Assembly: GCA_018242505.1 (NCBI GenBank)
Contig: JAFEBU010000067.1
Coordinates: 24,454 to 88,453, forward strand
DNA length: 64,000 bases
DNA from: Pseudomonadota bacterium
GTDB taxonomy: Bacteria > Pseudomonadota > Alphaproteobacteria > Reyranellales > Reyranellaceae
Reading direction: 5' to 3'
The notes under the pieces are model-generated. The model was not told the DNA's origin. It made no database searches and saw nothing but the letters and a program-made list of their open reading frames with translations. Below are positions 1 to 8,109 of this stretch, one piece after another. Made by a program: the position numbers and the translations under genes. Every line of letters begins with the position of its first letter. Position 1 is the first letter of the stretch.

Positions 1-1767
1 GCGTTTGGGTTCGTTGGTCTGTGAGCGGGGGAAAAGCTCGTACCAGCTGCCAAAACCCGCGGCCGGCCGCTCGACATCAAGCAGCAGGGGCTCATGACGG
101 GTGGCGAAAGGCGGACGGGCGCCGGCCTTCGTCAGTGCCTTTTCCTCGTCCAGCTCGACGGAGATGTCCTGGCCCGCTTCGCGCTTCAGCCGCATCGCGT
201 GGCGCACAGTGGCAAGCTCGTCGAGCCAGGCTTCGACTGTGAACTGCCAGCGGCCGACACGCTGCGGCGTCATCGACGCCTGCCAGCGGTCGTTGACAAG
301 CGGCGTCATGGGTGTGCGGTTCCAGCTCTTCTGGTCGGCCGCCTTCCACAGGAGATCGGCGCCGAGGACATCGTGTCCGTCCATGAAGATGTCGGCCTCG
401 ACAATCACGGTCTCGCCGACGATGCGCTTGGCGGCGAACGGGCCGCCTTCGACGCGCGGCGTCACGTTCTCGACCACGATGCGCGGCGCCTGGGTGGCGT
501 TGCGCAGCGCTTCCTTCCGTTTGGGCCGCGCTTCGATGATCGGCGGTTCGGGTGCAAGGGCGACCAGTCGTACTTCGCCGGGTTCCAGCACGGCATTGGC
601 CATCGATGCCATGGCCAGTGCGACCGGAATGGAACGCGCACGACCGAGGTCGCTGTTGATGCAAAGCACTGTTTCGCCATTGCGCGGCTGCACCACGCAG
701 ACCGGACTGCCCGATCCTGTAAGGGGGCGCCAATCGCCCGCCACCTTGAGAGATGTCGCGGCCAGGCCTGCGTTGGCGGCGCTGATGTCTGCCGAGAGAT
801 CGCAGTCGGCTTCGTGCTCCATTTCGGTGAAGTCAGCGGGCTCACCGAACCTGGGATCCAGCGGTCGGCGCGCCATGAACTCGAAGCCCATTGGCACCAG
901 AAGTCCGCCGCCGCTCATCGCCGCGATCTGCAGGCAGCGTCGAGCAAGCAATCGTCGCCGCTCGGTGTGGCGTTCGTGCAAACCGATCCGTTCCTCGAAT
1001 GGCGCCTCGACGACACCGATCGGCGGTGCAATGCGTTGCAGGATGTTGTGCTCTTCGATGTACCAGCTTGCGCGGCCGTCCCACCATGGTGTCGAAGCGA
1101 AGACGGCGTCGAGTCCCGTTTCGGCGAAGCTCGCCGTGCGCTCCCAGGCAAGCCCCGGTGTCCAGGCCAGGAAGCGGCAGTCGGCGGCATCGCGTCGGGT
1201 CGCATCGATCATCCGGCGCAAGGTCGGCGCAGGAACACGATCGAGCCCCACGAGCCGGAAACCCGCGAGCCCCGCCCCGATCAATGGCATGAGGCGCTCG
1301 GCCCACCAGTCGGCGAAGGTCTCGGCCTCTTCGAAGCGCGCAGGCGCGGCACGGAATGGCGAGGCAGGCTGGCGTGGATCGATAAACAGGCCGATGCGTT
1401 CAGGGGCACCGAACAAATCAGGGAACAGAAGAGCGGTCTCGCCAGCCGTGGCAACGCGGTCGATCATAAGATCAGCCAGAAGGTGGAGCCCCGCATCGGT
1501 CGCCCGTTCCGCCATGGCCCGCACCGCCATCTCGGTTGTGCCGTCGATGCCCAATGCAGGGTCGGGACGGTCGTGCTGGCTGGTCAGGAACACGTCGCCG
1601 TCAGGACCCGGCACAAAAGGTGGGGCGACACAAACGTGGTCGAACCCCATTCCGGCGATGCGCTTGAAATGACGATCCCAGCCCGACACCGGCCCGGCCA
1701 GGCGCGGATGGAGGTAATAGATCTTGAAGGGAGCAGTGCGGGTCGAGGGGGGAGAAGACGGACTCAT
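1..1767 (-). CDS. glgE: GlgE-type maltosyltransferase, N-terminal 589 residues (runs off left edge)
   Basis: GlgE (alpha-1,4-glucan:maltose-1-phosphate maltosyltransferase) transfers maltose from maltose-1-phosphate onto alpha-glucans in the cytoplasm, in the trehalose-to-glycogen route. The frame is open from ATG 1767 to the window edge with no stop, so only the 5' part is present. Residues 1 to about 350 form an amylase-like extension (starting near FKIYYLHPRLAGPVSG) of the kind found in long proteobacterial GlgE proteins. Residues from about 425 match the family's N-terminal domain: RVEGGPFAAKR, the DGHD motif, then GSWYELFPRSQ at the edge. The catalytic GH13 domain would lie to the left. 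Family recognition is firm; the role of the extension is unknown to me. Confidence 0.88.
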   Translation of the reverse strand, partial: MSPSSPPSTRTAPFKIYYLHPRLAGPVSGWDRHFKRIAGMGFDHVCVAPPFVPGPDGDVFLTSQHDRPDPALGIDGTTEMAVRAMAERATDAGLHLLADLMIDRVATAGETALLFPDLFGAPERIGLFIDPRQPASPFRAAPARFEEAETFADWWAERLMPLIGAGLAGFRLVGLDRVPAPTLRRMIDATRRDAADCRFLAWTPGLAWERTASFAETGLDAVFASTPWWDGRASWYIEEHNILQRIAPPIGVVEAPFEERIGLHERHTERRRLLARRCLQIAAMSGGGLLVPMGFEFMARRPLDPRFGEPADFTEMEHEADCDLSADISAANAGLAATSLKVAGDWRPLTGSGSPVCVVQPRNGETVLCINSDLGRARSIPVALAMASMANAVLEPGEVRLVALAPEPPIIEARPKRKEALRNATQAPRIVVENVTPRVEGGPFAAKRIVGETVIVEADIFMDGHDVLGADLLWKAADQKSWNRTPMTPLVNDRWQASMTPQRVGRWQFTVEAWLDELATVRHAMRLKREAGQDISVELDEEKALTKAGARPPFATRHEPLLLDVERPAAGFGSWYELFPRSQTNEPKR

Positions 1768-2353
1768 TGCGCACGAGGACAGTGTATGGGCGGTGGGCTG
1801 CGGCGCCATACGGGTAGAACGCAGATTTTCCATATGGTTCCGCGCCTTCCTGCAATATGTGAACGCTTGACTGGCGCAGATTCTTTCACACTGCGACGAC
1901 GATCGCTGATCGGCAAAGGAGGCTTTCGCCGCGTTGCCGGTCACCTTGGTCGAAGGATGACTCGGGGTGGCCGGATTTTGCAACAGCTGCCTTTGCTGAC
2001 GCAGGGGTGCGGCTTGACAGGCTCGACCAGGCGACCATCCATTCTACGATTTCGATGGACCCGAGCAGCTTTGGACCCGGGCAGCTTCAGCATGACGCTG
2101 CTCGTCATGGGGCGCTTCAGCTTTTCGGGCGGCGGCTACAGCCGCGTGACTATCCGGTTGCATAACGATCGAATCACAAGCATCCGCCATGGCGGTGAGA
2201 CAAGCTCGACGGCTGCACCCGACGCCTATTGTCCCGGTGGTCAGCTGATCCCGTGATCCCGTGCGCCGCGGCGATCGACGGCGGCGCCGGCACCTTTGTC
2301 CGACCCTGAAGGCGGGCCGATAGTACGGCTGGCGCTGACGATGTGCATCGAAC
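1768..2353. other. Intergenic stretch, glgE to selD, no supported gene
   Basis: This 586-bp stretch separates the 3' end of selD from the 5' end of glgE. It holds two short direct duplications (2056-2087 and an 8-bp unit near 2249-2265). A 54-codon plus-strand frame at 2092-2256, containing GRFSFSGGGYSRV, is the only candidate peptide; I do not recognise it and its start lacks a convincing ribosome binding site. A promoter for glgE presumably lies near 1770-1900 but no clear elements were seen. Confidence 0.4.
2056..2087. repeat. 16-bp tandem duplication
   Basis: Two adjacent copies of TGGACCCGRGCAGCTT (2056-2071 and 2072-2087) differ at one position. The repeat lies in the glgE-selD gap and belongs to the class of short direct duplications seen repeatedly in this window. 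Confidence 0.8.
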
Positions 2354-3403
2354 TCAAGCTGTGACGCAAACGACTGGCGCTCCGGCTTCGGCGCGACCGA
2401 TGATGCGCGCACCCGGGCTGCCGGAGTCGTGAACCCGGCGCAGCACATCCGGTGCCTGGTCTGCCGTACAGGCGATCAGCAGGCCGCCCGAGGTCTGCGG
2501 ATCGACCAGCAGATGACGCTTCCAGTCTGGCAGTCCCGCGGGCAGCGAAATGTCACCGCCGTAGCTTGCCCAGTTGCGGTGGGAGGCGCCGGTGACATGG
2601 CCTTGTTGGGCAAGCGATGCCGCCTCGGCGAGAAGCGGGACGGCGTCGGCCTCGACAGTGAGGGCGAGCTTGGAACCGCGCGCCATTTCCAGCCCGTGAC
2701 CCAGCACGCCGAAGCCCGTGACGTCTGTGATGGCGTGAACATCCTTGCTGCCCGCAAGCTCGGCGCCGACCCTGTTCAGCAATGTCGTGGTATCGATCAT
2801 CTCCTGGTAGGCCTGCGGCGAAAGGGCGCCCTTCTTGATGGCCGCCGAATAGATGCCGACGCCGATCGGCTTGGTGAGGATCAGCGCATCGCCCGGCCGG
2901 GCCCCCGAATTGCGCCGCACCTGCTCGGGCCGGCAGGTGCCGATGACCGCGAGCCCGTAGACCGGTTCGGGGCAGTCGATCGAATGGCCGCCTGCGACCG
3001 GGATGCCGGCTTTGGCGCAAACGGAGGCGCCGCCTTTCAGGATCTCTCGCACCATCTCTGTCGGGATCTTGCCCAACGGCATGCCGAGGATGGCGAGCGC
3101 CATGACCGGCTTGCCTCCCATGGCATAGACGTCGGAGATCGCGTTGGTGGCGGCGATGCGGCCGAAATCGAACGGATCGTCGACCATCGGCATGAAGAAA
3201 TCGGTGGTGGCGATGATGCAGGTGTTGTCGTCGACCTGCCACACGGCAGCATCGTCGGAGGTTTCCGTGCCGACCAGAAGCTGCTTGTACATTGCCGCGG
3301 CTGGCTGATCGGCCAGCAGTTCCTGCAAGACCGACGGCGCAAGCTTGCAGCCGCAGCCGCCACCATGAGCAAGGCTCGTCAGCCGGACCTGGTGCGTATT
3401 CAT
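2354..3403 (-). CDS. selD: Selenide, water dikinase (selenophosphate synthase)
   Basis: SelD makes selenophosphate from selenide and ATP, the selenium donor for selenocysteine and 2-selenouridine. With ATG 3403 the protein has 349 residues, normal for the family. The glycine-rich HGGGCGCK motif then places the catalytic Cys at 17 and Lys at 20, the Escherichia coli numbering, and GGGAG lies 8 nt upstream; this start is preferred over the in-frame GTG at 3412. Further family motifs are DDAAV, TTDFFMPMVDDP, AGGHSID, DVTGFG and DPQTSGG. The active residue is Cys, not selenocysteine. No selA, selB, selU or selenoprotein gene is visible nearby, so which selenium pathway it serves cannot be told from the window. 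Confidence 0.96.
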   Translation of the reverse strand: MNTHQVRLTSLAHGGGCGCKLAPSVLQELLADQPAAAMYKQLLVGTETSDDAAVWQVDDNTCIIATTDFFMPMVDDPFDFGRIAATNAISDVYAMGGKPVMALAILGMPLGKIPTEMVREILKGGASVCAKAGIPVAGGHSIDCPEPVYGLAVIGTCRPEQVRRNSGARPGDALILTKPIGVGIYSAAIKKGALSPQAYQEMIDTTTLLNRVGAELAGSKDVHAITDVTGFGVLGHGLEMARGSKLALTVEADAVPLLAEAASLAQQGHVTGASHRNWASYGGDISLPAGLPDWKRHLLVDPQTSGGLLIACTADQAPDVLRRVHDSGSPGARIIGRAEAGAPVVCVTA

Positions 3404-3719
3404 GTCGATCACTCCCGTTGACGCGGGAGAATAGCACCAGGTTCGCCGCGCCGTTAGCCTCCTTCAGGCCGGCAGTGCCGGCGGGGCTGGTCGACGCGGA
3501 AAGCGGCAACATGCCGGCCTGCTTCATTCCGAGCAGGATGAAGAGCGCAGCGGCTCGAAGTGCATGAATGCGGTTGCCGGCGCGCTTCGACGAGGGCCAG
3601 GTGTGGACCTGATCATCATAAGGTCGCGGCGAATGTTTCACGCTCTGGAAAGTGGCAGGTCGTGGTTGATCGGGAGCAGCGCTTTCTTTTTCGGCCACAA
3701 TGGACCAGCCGCGCGTGCG

Positions 3720-4204
3720 CTGTCGTCGCCGAACACGTCACGATCTCCAGAAAGCTCGCATGTTCACCGGTCCTTTCTCGAACGGCGTGGACTCGCCGGG
3801 CGCGAGGGCCCAATCGAGCTCGGCCTTCCAGATCAGGAGCATCGGGGTCGGAAACAGGTCGATATTTCCGGTATGGCCACCATGGGTATGCGAGATCGTG
3901 ACGAAGGCGATGTCGGCAGGTTTCACCTTCACCTCGTCGAGCTGTGCGGCGAGTTTCTTCGCGCGTGTCGCCGTGCCGATAGCGTTGGTCGCAGTCTTGT
4001 CGGCGACCGCATCGGGGTAGCCCGTATTCCACGGGAACCACTGCGCGTTGTGATAGAGGAGATAGAAGTTGTCGGAGAATTCGATCGACGTGCCGACGTT
4101 GACCCCGGGCGACCGGCGCGATTGGTCGGTCGCGGCGTTGTGCCCGCAATCCATGACCCCCACAATCCATGACCCTCACAATCCATGACATAGAGCCGGG
4201 CCGC
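3720..4204 (-). pseudogene. Decayed MBL-fold hydrolase (N-acyl homoserine lactonase-like)
   Basis: A remnant of a secreted metallo-beta-lactamase-fold hydrolase. The reading starts with RLYVMDCG-like sequence and continues through NVGTSIEFSDN, a stretch ending PADIAFVTISHTHGGHTGN, then PVNM. In a second frame GDRDVFGDDS appears, after which homology stops. Lesions visible: a 16-bp unit present three times at the 5' end (4147-4194) throws the frame; the metal motif reads HTHGGH instead of HxHxDH; a second frameshift lies near 3748; the C-terminal half is missing; and no signal peptide remains in frame. The family normally has about 270-290 residues. Recognition of the fold is solid; the lactonase subgroup is an inference. 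Confidence 0.8.
4147..4194. repeat. 16-bp unit in three tandem copies
   Basis: CAATCCATGACCC-type units start at 4147, 4163 and 4179. On the minus strand they read GTCATGGATTGYGRGG, the codons for the VMDCG segment of the decayed MBL-fold gene. Two extra copies add 32 bp and therefore shift the frame. Confidence 0.85.
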
Positions 4205-4319
4205 CGTCCGCTGCGAGGAAAGAGATCCCTGTCACAATCGTCCATTCCGGAAACAGCCAGTGCACGCGCATGGGGTTCTTCCGCGGTAAGGGCTAGCGAG
4301 GCGGCGGCGAAGGTGGCTC

Positions 4320-4700
4320 TCACTTCTGCGGGACGGGCTGATCGTCCAGCCAGCGACGCGCCTCATGGATCTCGCGGAAGATTGCGAGTGGACGGTTTAC
4401 CGTTGCCGCGTCGGCGAAGATCCGGGCTTGGGCGTAGCTTTCGTCGGATGCGGCGACAATCGCCACCGGCCCGATCTGGCCATGTTGCGCGTAGTACATC
4501 ATCCGTGCCCCCAGAGCTTTGAGGTTCTCCTCGCTGAGGGCCATAGGCGTATGGGTGATCTCGAATATCTTGCGGTAGGACAAACCGCCCTCGGCGGTTA
4601 CGCCGGCGAAGTATTGCTCGATGTCGGCAACCGTCACTTCATCTCGGGCGATGGCGACGACCAGCCGGTTGGAGTGGGAAACGGTCCAGTGAACCGGCAT
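4320..4700 (-). CDS. Conserved hypothetical protein, SpoIIAA/STAS-like
   Basis: A 126-residue cytoplasmic protein with no signal peptide or membrane segment. Alternating hydrophobic strands and helices (NRLVVAIARDEVTVADIEQY, then PVAIVAASDESYAQARIFAD) suggest a SpoIIAA/STAS-like alpha-beta fold of the type found in small alphaproteobacterial proteins. Function unknown. It lies 21 bp downstream of the next small gene on the same strand and is probably cotranscribed with it. The fold is inferred from pattern only. Confidence 0.7.
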   Translation of the reverse strand: MPVHWTVSHSNRLVVAIARDEVTVADIEQYFAGVTAEGGLSYRKIFEITHTPMALSEENLKALGARMMYYAQHGQIGPVAIVAASDESYAQARIFADAATVNRPLAIFREIHEARRWLDDQPVPQK

Positions 4701-4721
4701 CCGTCCCGCGAACCGCGCGCT

Positions 4722-4949
4722 TCACGCTGCGGGGATGTGTGGGCGCGCAGTAGCAGCCTCGGCACGAAAGCGCTGCTGGCCGAGAGCCGTCAGACGGATG
4801 CGGCCGTCGCTTTCCTCGACGAGCGCCAGTCGTTTCAATCGTTCCACCGAACTTGAGCGTAGATGCTGGGGCTTGGTGATTCCATTCGCCACGCGCTGCA
4901 GAGCCGTCTGTTCGTTGGGGCTGAGCGGGGCGAGCAAGCCGCGTTCCAT
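4722..4949 (-). CDS. Small conserved protein, possible winged helix
   Basis: A 75-residue protein of unknown function. The central part (SPNEQTALQRVANGITKPQ, then SSSVERLKRLALVEESDGR) followed by LTALGQQRF resembles the winged-helix layout of small regulators: helix, turn, helix, and a short wing ending in a LTxLGxxR motif. ATG 4949 is chosen because AGGAG lies 6 nt upstream; the ATG at 4955 would abut that site. The gene precedes the SpoIIAA-like gene on the same strand. Compare the 78-residue protein at 23064-23300, which has the same LTPLGRAFL-type ending. Confidence 0.65.
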   Translation of the reverse strand: MERGLLAPLSPNEQTALQRVANGITKPQHLRSSSVERLKRLALVEESDGRIRLTALGQQRFRAEAATARPHIPAA

Positions 4950-5047
4950 TGACATCTCCTGCTCATCGAGTAGGCATCAAAGCGCGTCGCGGCGGAGGTG
5001 GCAACAAAATCAATGTGAAGAGACTGTGGCGGCGGATAAATTGCCGT

Positions 5048-5205
5048 TGCGGGCATTACGGCCTGCTTACAGTGGGCGTACCGTCACCGAGGCGTTTCAC
5101 AACATGTACTACGTGGAGCAGGCCTGCCGGCTGCGGATCGCGGCGACCCAGGGCGGACAGAAGGTCGCGCTGCCGTCGGGCAACGTCGCCGCCTTCTCCC
5201 GCCGG
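5048..5205 (+). pseudogene. 3' remnant of a class II aldolase/adducin-family gene
   Basis: Plus-strand DNA encodes HYGLLTVG, then after a one-base loss near 5077 the frame changes and reads RTVTEAFHNMYYVEQACR followed by QVALPSG-like sequence. This is the NHGLLTVG...EAF..MYYLERAC segment near the C-terminus of class II aldolase/adducin proteins. Only about 50 codons survive, nothing upstream resembles the zinc-binding core, and there is no matching stop. It sits alone in the 365-bp gap between two minus-strand genes. Confidence 0.7.
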
Positions 5206-5320
5206 GCTCAACCGCAGCCCCGCCACCAGGGGTCAACGCCCGTGGGCGGCGCTCCGTGGCAAGCTCGACCGTATCAGTCCGGAATACGCGACTTGGTCTG
5301 GAGGCGTAGGCGGATTTGTT

Positions 5321-5800
5321 TCAGGCCTTGAATGCCTGGCGTGCCAGCAGTTTCCAGTTCGACCCCTGCTTTTGCCAGACCTGAAGGACCCCCAGCTTGG
5401 AGACGGTCCAGTTGCCGTCGCCGCCGCCGCTCTCGCTCATCCAGGCATGGCGTACGATGGCATCGTTGCCCGAGATGGCGATGGTCTGCTTGGAAAGTTC
5501 GATCGACTTGTAGACCGTCTTCTTGCTCACGATCACGTCGACGAAGGCAGCCTTGTCCTGGACCAGGCCGCTCGAGTGGCCGTAGCTCAGCTGATCGGCA
5601 ACCAGCGATTCAAGCTTTCCCTTGTCGGCTGCGAGCATCGCCTTGGTGAGCTCGATGACGGCGTCCGCGACGGCGGCAGCGGTCTCCTTGTTGGCCTTTT
5701 CCTTGTCCTTGTCCTGAGCCGCCGCGCCGGTCGTGGCCAATGCCGTGGCGGCAGAGGTCAGCAGCGCAGTCACGGCCAAGTGGCGGCGACGGATCGTCAT
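5321..5800 (-). CDS. Secreted SnoaL/DUF4440-like protein
   Basis: A 159-residue protein with a cleavable signal peptide (MTIRRRHLAVTALLTSAATA, cut near ATTGAAAQD). The mature part follows the NTF2-like/DUF4440 pattern: a long N-terminal helix (AAAVADAVIELTKAMLAADK), a hydrophobic LVADQLSYGHSSG strand region and a final WQKQGSNWKLLARQAF strand pair typical of the fold. ATG 5800 is chosen because GGAGGA lies 5 nt upstream and it begins the signal peptide; the frame is open 35 codons further up. The function of such periplasmic SnoaL-like proteins is generally unknown. Upstream, 5801-6057 holds no supported gene. Confidence 0.78.
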   Translation of the reverse strand: MTIRRRHLAVTALLTSAATALATTGAAAQDKDKEKANKETAAAVADAVIELTKAMLAADKGKLESLVADQLSYGHSSGLVQDKAAFVDVIVSKKTVYKSIELSKQTIAISGNDAIVRHAWMSESGGGDGNWTVSKLGVLQVWQKQGSNWKLLARQAFKA

Positions 5801-6057
5801 AAAGTCCTCCGGGAGTTCCCCGACGTCGAGCGATTGGCCTGACGTTAGCACAGGAGCCTCTTGACAGACGCCGTGAATGTTTGGGCCATCCATCCGTCGC
5901 TGCATGGCGTCGATGTGCCATGATCAGGGGCGGTTGTTTCTGGAGCGGCATATGAGCCGTCGATACGCGGCGCGCCCCTGCAACCGGAAATGGAGATGCC
6001 GCCGATGAGTTGGAGCGCAAGAGCCACAGATCCTGTCATTGCAGCATCTTCTTGTTT

Positions 6058-6282
6058 TCAACGATTTGTGAGGATGTAGACGAGGTAGATTGGAGGAAGG
6101 GCCGCGTAGACGCCGATCAGTCCCCAGAACAGCAACGGTTGCCGGATACGGTCGATTGCGCCACGGCGGCCGAACTCCATCCGTCCGTAGCGCAGTGCGC
6201 GGACGATCAGCCAGCCGGACAGGGCTGCAAGCGCCGCCAGGGCGACGAATGTCTCGCCGGGGAGGCTGTCATCTGCGTTCAT
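6058..6282 (-). CDS. Small inner-membrane protein, two TM helices
   Basis: A 74-residue protein with two hydrophobic segments, about residues 10-27 (TFVALAALAALSGWLIV) and 48-70 (PLLFWGLIGVYAALPPIYLV), joined by a basic loop (RALRYGRMEFGRRGAIDR). The topology predicts both ends on the periplasmic side. It starts 6 bp after the stop of the upstream dioxygenase gene and is almost certainly in the same transcript. Function unknown. Confidence 0.65.
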   Translation of the reverse strand: MNADDSLPGETFVALAALAALSGWLIVRALRYGRMEFGRRGAIDRIRQPLLFWGLIGVYAALPPIYLVYILTNR

Positions 6283-6288
6283 GATCGA

Positions 6289-7155
6289 TCAGGCGGCGAT
6301 CGCTGCTTCGCTCACCGGATCGCCGGCAATGCGGCTGTGCCACATCACGCGCGGCTGGGTCATGTCCCAGGGCGTGGCCTGATGCAGCAGGCAACGATTG
6401 TCCCACACCACCACATCGCCCGGCCGCCAGTCGTGGTGGTAGACGCGCGGTGGCTGACAGGCGAACGCGATGAGATCTTCGAGGAAACGTTCCGACTGGG
6501 CCTTGTCCATGCCGGGGATGTTGTGCGCGTGCCGGCCGATCAGCAGCGACTTGCGGCCGGTCTCCGGATGGACCTTCACCAGTGGGCGCAGCGGCACCGG
6601 ACCGCTATGCAGGCCGTAACCGTTGTATTCGCCGTCGGACGCCTTGGTTTCGTGACCGAGCTTCGATTGGCTGTAATGCAGCGAGTGGTAGGCTGAAAGC
6701 CCTTCGACCGTGGTACGCGTTTCGCCGTCGAGCGCGTCATAGGCTGCACGCATGTCGGCCCAGCCGGTGTGACCGCCAACCGTCGGCACGATCTCGGCGC
6801 TGAACACGGCGCCCTTGGCCTGCACGGGCATGTAGGTCGAATCGGCATGCCAGCCCATATTGCCCTTCAATATCTTCATCATGTCATCGTTGTCTTTTTC
6901 GAGGCGCAAGGTGCCGTCGGCCTTCACGTTGCTGAGAGCCGCCATTTCGAATTCAAGTGGGCCAAAGCGCTTGGCGAAGGAGATCTGCTCGTCGCGCTTC
7001 AGGAACTGCCCGGGGAAGACCAGAAGCGCGTGGTCGAGCCATGCGGCATGAAGTTCCCGCCAAGTCGCCTCGTCGAGTTCGGGAATGCGAACGCCCGTGA
7101 CGATGGCGCCAAAGGTGGCGGCCTCGAGCGGCTGGATCGAGAAACCCTGAGGCAT
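6289..7155 (-). CDS. TauD/TfdA-family Fe(II)/2-oxoglutarate dioxygenase
   Basis: A cytoplasmic non-heme iron dioxygenase of 288 residues, normal for TauD/TfdA proteins, which couple 2-oxoglutarate decarboxylation to substrate hydroxylation (taurine, phenoxyacetates, sulfonates, others). The facial triad is visible: WHADSTY gives His103 and Asp105, and LLHQATPWD gives His258; Arg269 or Arg275 would bind the 2-oxoglutarate carboxylate. The N-terminal half contains the usual LVFPGQ and FGPLE motifs. The substrate cannot be predicted; there is no sulfonate transporter beside it. It is followed at 6 bp by a small membrane protein gene. Confidence 0.9.
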   Translation of the reverse strand: MPQGFSIQPLEAATFGAIVTGVRIPELDEATWRELHAAWLDHALLVFPGQFLKRDEQISFAKRFGPLEFEMAALSNVKADGTLRLEKDNDDMMKILKGNMGWHADSTYMPVQAKGAVFSAEIVPTVGGHTGWADMRAAYDALDGETRTTVEGLSAYHSLHYSQSKLGHETKASDGEYNGYGLHSGPVPLRPLVKVHPETGRKSLLIGRHAHNIPGMDKAQSERFLEDLIAFACQPPRVYHHDWRPGDVVVWDNRCLLHQATPWDMTQPRVMWHSRIAGDPVSEAAIAA

Positions 7156-7238
7156 GTCCTGTTCTCCTCCTCCGCGTTTTCTGCCACGTCCTGTCGAGTA
7201 TAGCAGGCGCCGCCGTGGGGAGGCCGCATTTGCGATCG

Positions 7239-7568
7239 CTATTTCGCTGGCCCAGGTGCCGTGGGGTCGTTCGGGTCGAGCGGCGCGGGATAGCGCGGCA
7301 ATCCCTGGACACGCGGCGATACCGGAGCAGGGCGTGGTGCCTCGACCCGACCAGATGGAGGGAGGCCGCCGGGTGGGGGCGGTGGCGGGAGGACCGGGTG
7401 GGTCGTGCCGTTGGCATAGCCCGGAGCGGTGCCGCCGGGCGGCGCGCCGAGACCGCTGCCGATTCCAGTGCTGTTGCCGATTGGCCCGCCGGGCGTCACG
7501 CCTTGGGCCTTGGCATCGATAGCGCCGGCGATCAGCGCAACCGAAACGGTGAACAAGGCCTTGATCAT
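7239..7568 (-). CDS. Secreted proline/glycine-rich small protein
   Basis: A 109-residue protein with a signal peptide (MIKALFTVSVALIAGAIDAKAQ, predicted cut after AKA). The mature chain is low-complexity, rich in Gly and Pro, including an eight-residue PPPPPPGG-type tract and several PAPVS/PRYPAPLDP segments, so it is probably disordered in the periplasm or envelope. No domain recognised. It begins 32 bp after the stop of the small oxidase-subunit-like gene on the same strand. Confidence 0.6.
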   Translation of the reverse strand: MIKALFTVSVALIAGAIDAKAQGVTPGGPIGNSTGIGSGLGAPPGGTAPGYANGTTHPVLPPPPPPGGLPPSGRVEAPRPAPVSPRVQGLPRYPAPLDPNDPTAPGPAK

Positions 7569-7600
7569 GCCTACAGTGTCGGACAGGCCAAGGACGGGTG

Positions 7601-7849
7601 CTAGTCGCGGTCTGACGTGTCGCTGATCACGAAAGCGGCAATCATGCCCATGCTGCCAACGATGCCCAGCAGGAAGGCGATGACCGGCACGTTGCCGAGG
7701 AAAGCGAGGGCAAGGCAGACGAGCACCAGCACGATATGAAGCAAGGAGAACAGCATCAGCCGCTCGAAAGTGAGGAACGAGCGCCGATGGGCACGCATTT
7801 CCTCCGGCGAAACAGGGGAATCGACAGGAAAAGCGGTGGAATCGGTCAT
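7601..7849 (-). CDS. aa3-type cytochrome oxidase subunit IV-like small membrane protein
   Basis: An 82-residue inner-membrane protein. A short soluble N-terminus ends in MRAHRRSFLTFERL, followed by two hydrophobic helices (about 31-50 and 53-75). The HRRSF/YxxF motif directly before the helix is what bacterial aa3-type cytochrome c oxidase subunit IV proteins show. No other oxidase subunit gene is in the window, so the assignment rests on this motif and size alone; a generic small membrane protein is the alternative. Confidence 0.5.
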   Translation of the reverse strand: MTDSTAFPVDSPVSPEEMRAHRRSFLTFERLMLFSLLHIVLVLVCLALAFLGNVPVIAFLLGIVGSMGMIAAFVISDTSDRD

Positions 7850-8109
7850 GGCGCAGCTTCGCTACGGCAGTTGACGGGAACATCCAGTCAACGTTTGTCA
7901 TGGGCAGCGGGTTTCCGGTTGCCCGTATCATCGATCGGGCCGGCGTCCGTGGCCGGGTCGACAGGGGCGTCAGGATGGGCAGGCGGTTGCGCCGCCCTGC
8001 CTGGGACAGGACGCGGCCTGTGGTTCGAGGGCGGCTTCCAGCCGCTCTGGTCCATCGCGGCGGCGGGTGTCCTGGAGGCGCCGGCCGGCGATGGCATAGA
8101 TGCCGCCAC

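Noticed and set aside
94..2256. Long plus-strand frame (720 codons) and a second one at 101-1672 over the glgE region
   Set aside because: They are antisense to glgE, whose minus-strand translation shows clear family motifs; their own translations are rich in His, Arg and Asp without any domain.
3413..3698. Minus-strand upstream extension of selD with a hydrophobic ALRAAALFILLGM stretch
   Set aside because: It runs in another frame across the selD start, has no recognisable domain, and a Sec-containing gene could not be supported because no SECIS-like hairpin follows an in-frame TGA.
5845..6039. 64-codon minus-strand frame with a lipobox-like ISISGC
   Set aside because: No positively charged N-terminus, no ribosome binding site and no continuation typical of a lipoprotein.
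7888..8055. 55-codon Pro-rich minus-strand frame after the MerR remnant
   Set aside because: Continues the reading of the decayed MerR region and has no independent start signal; could be the dead gene's tail.
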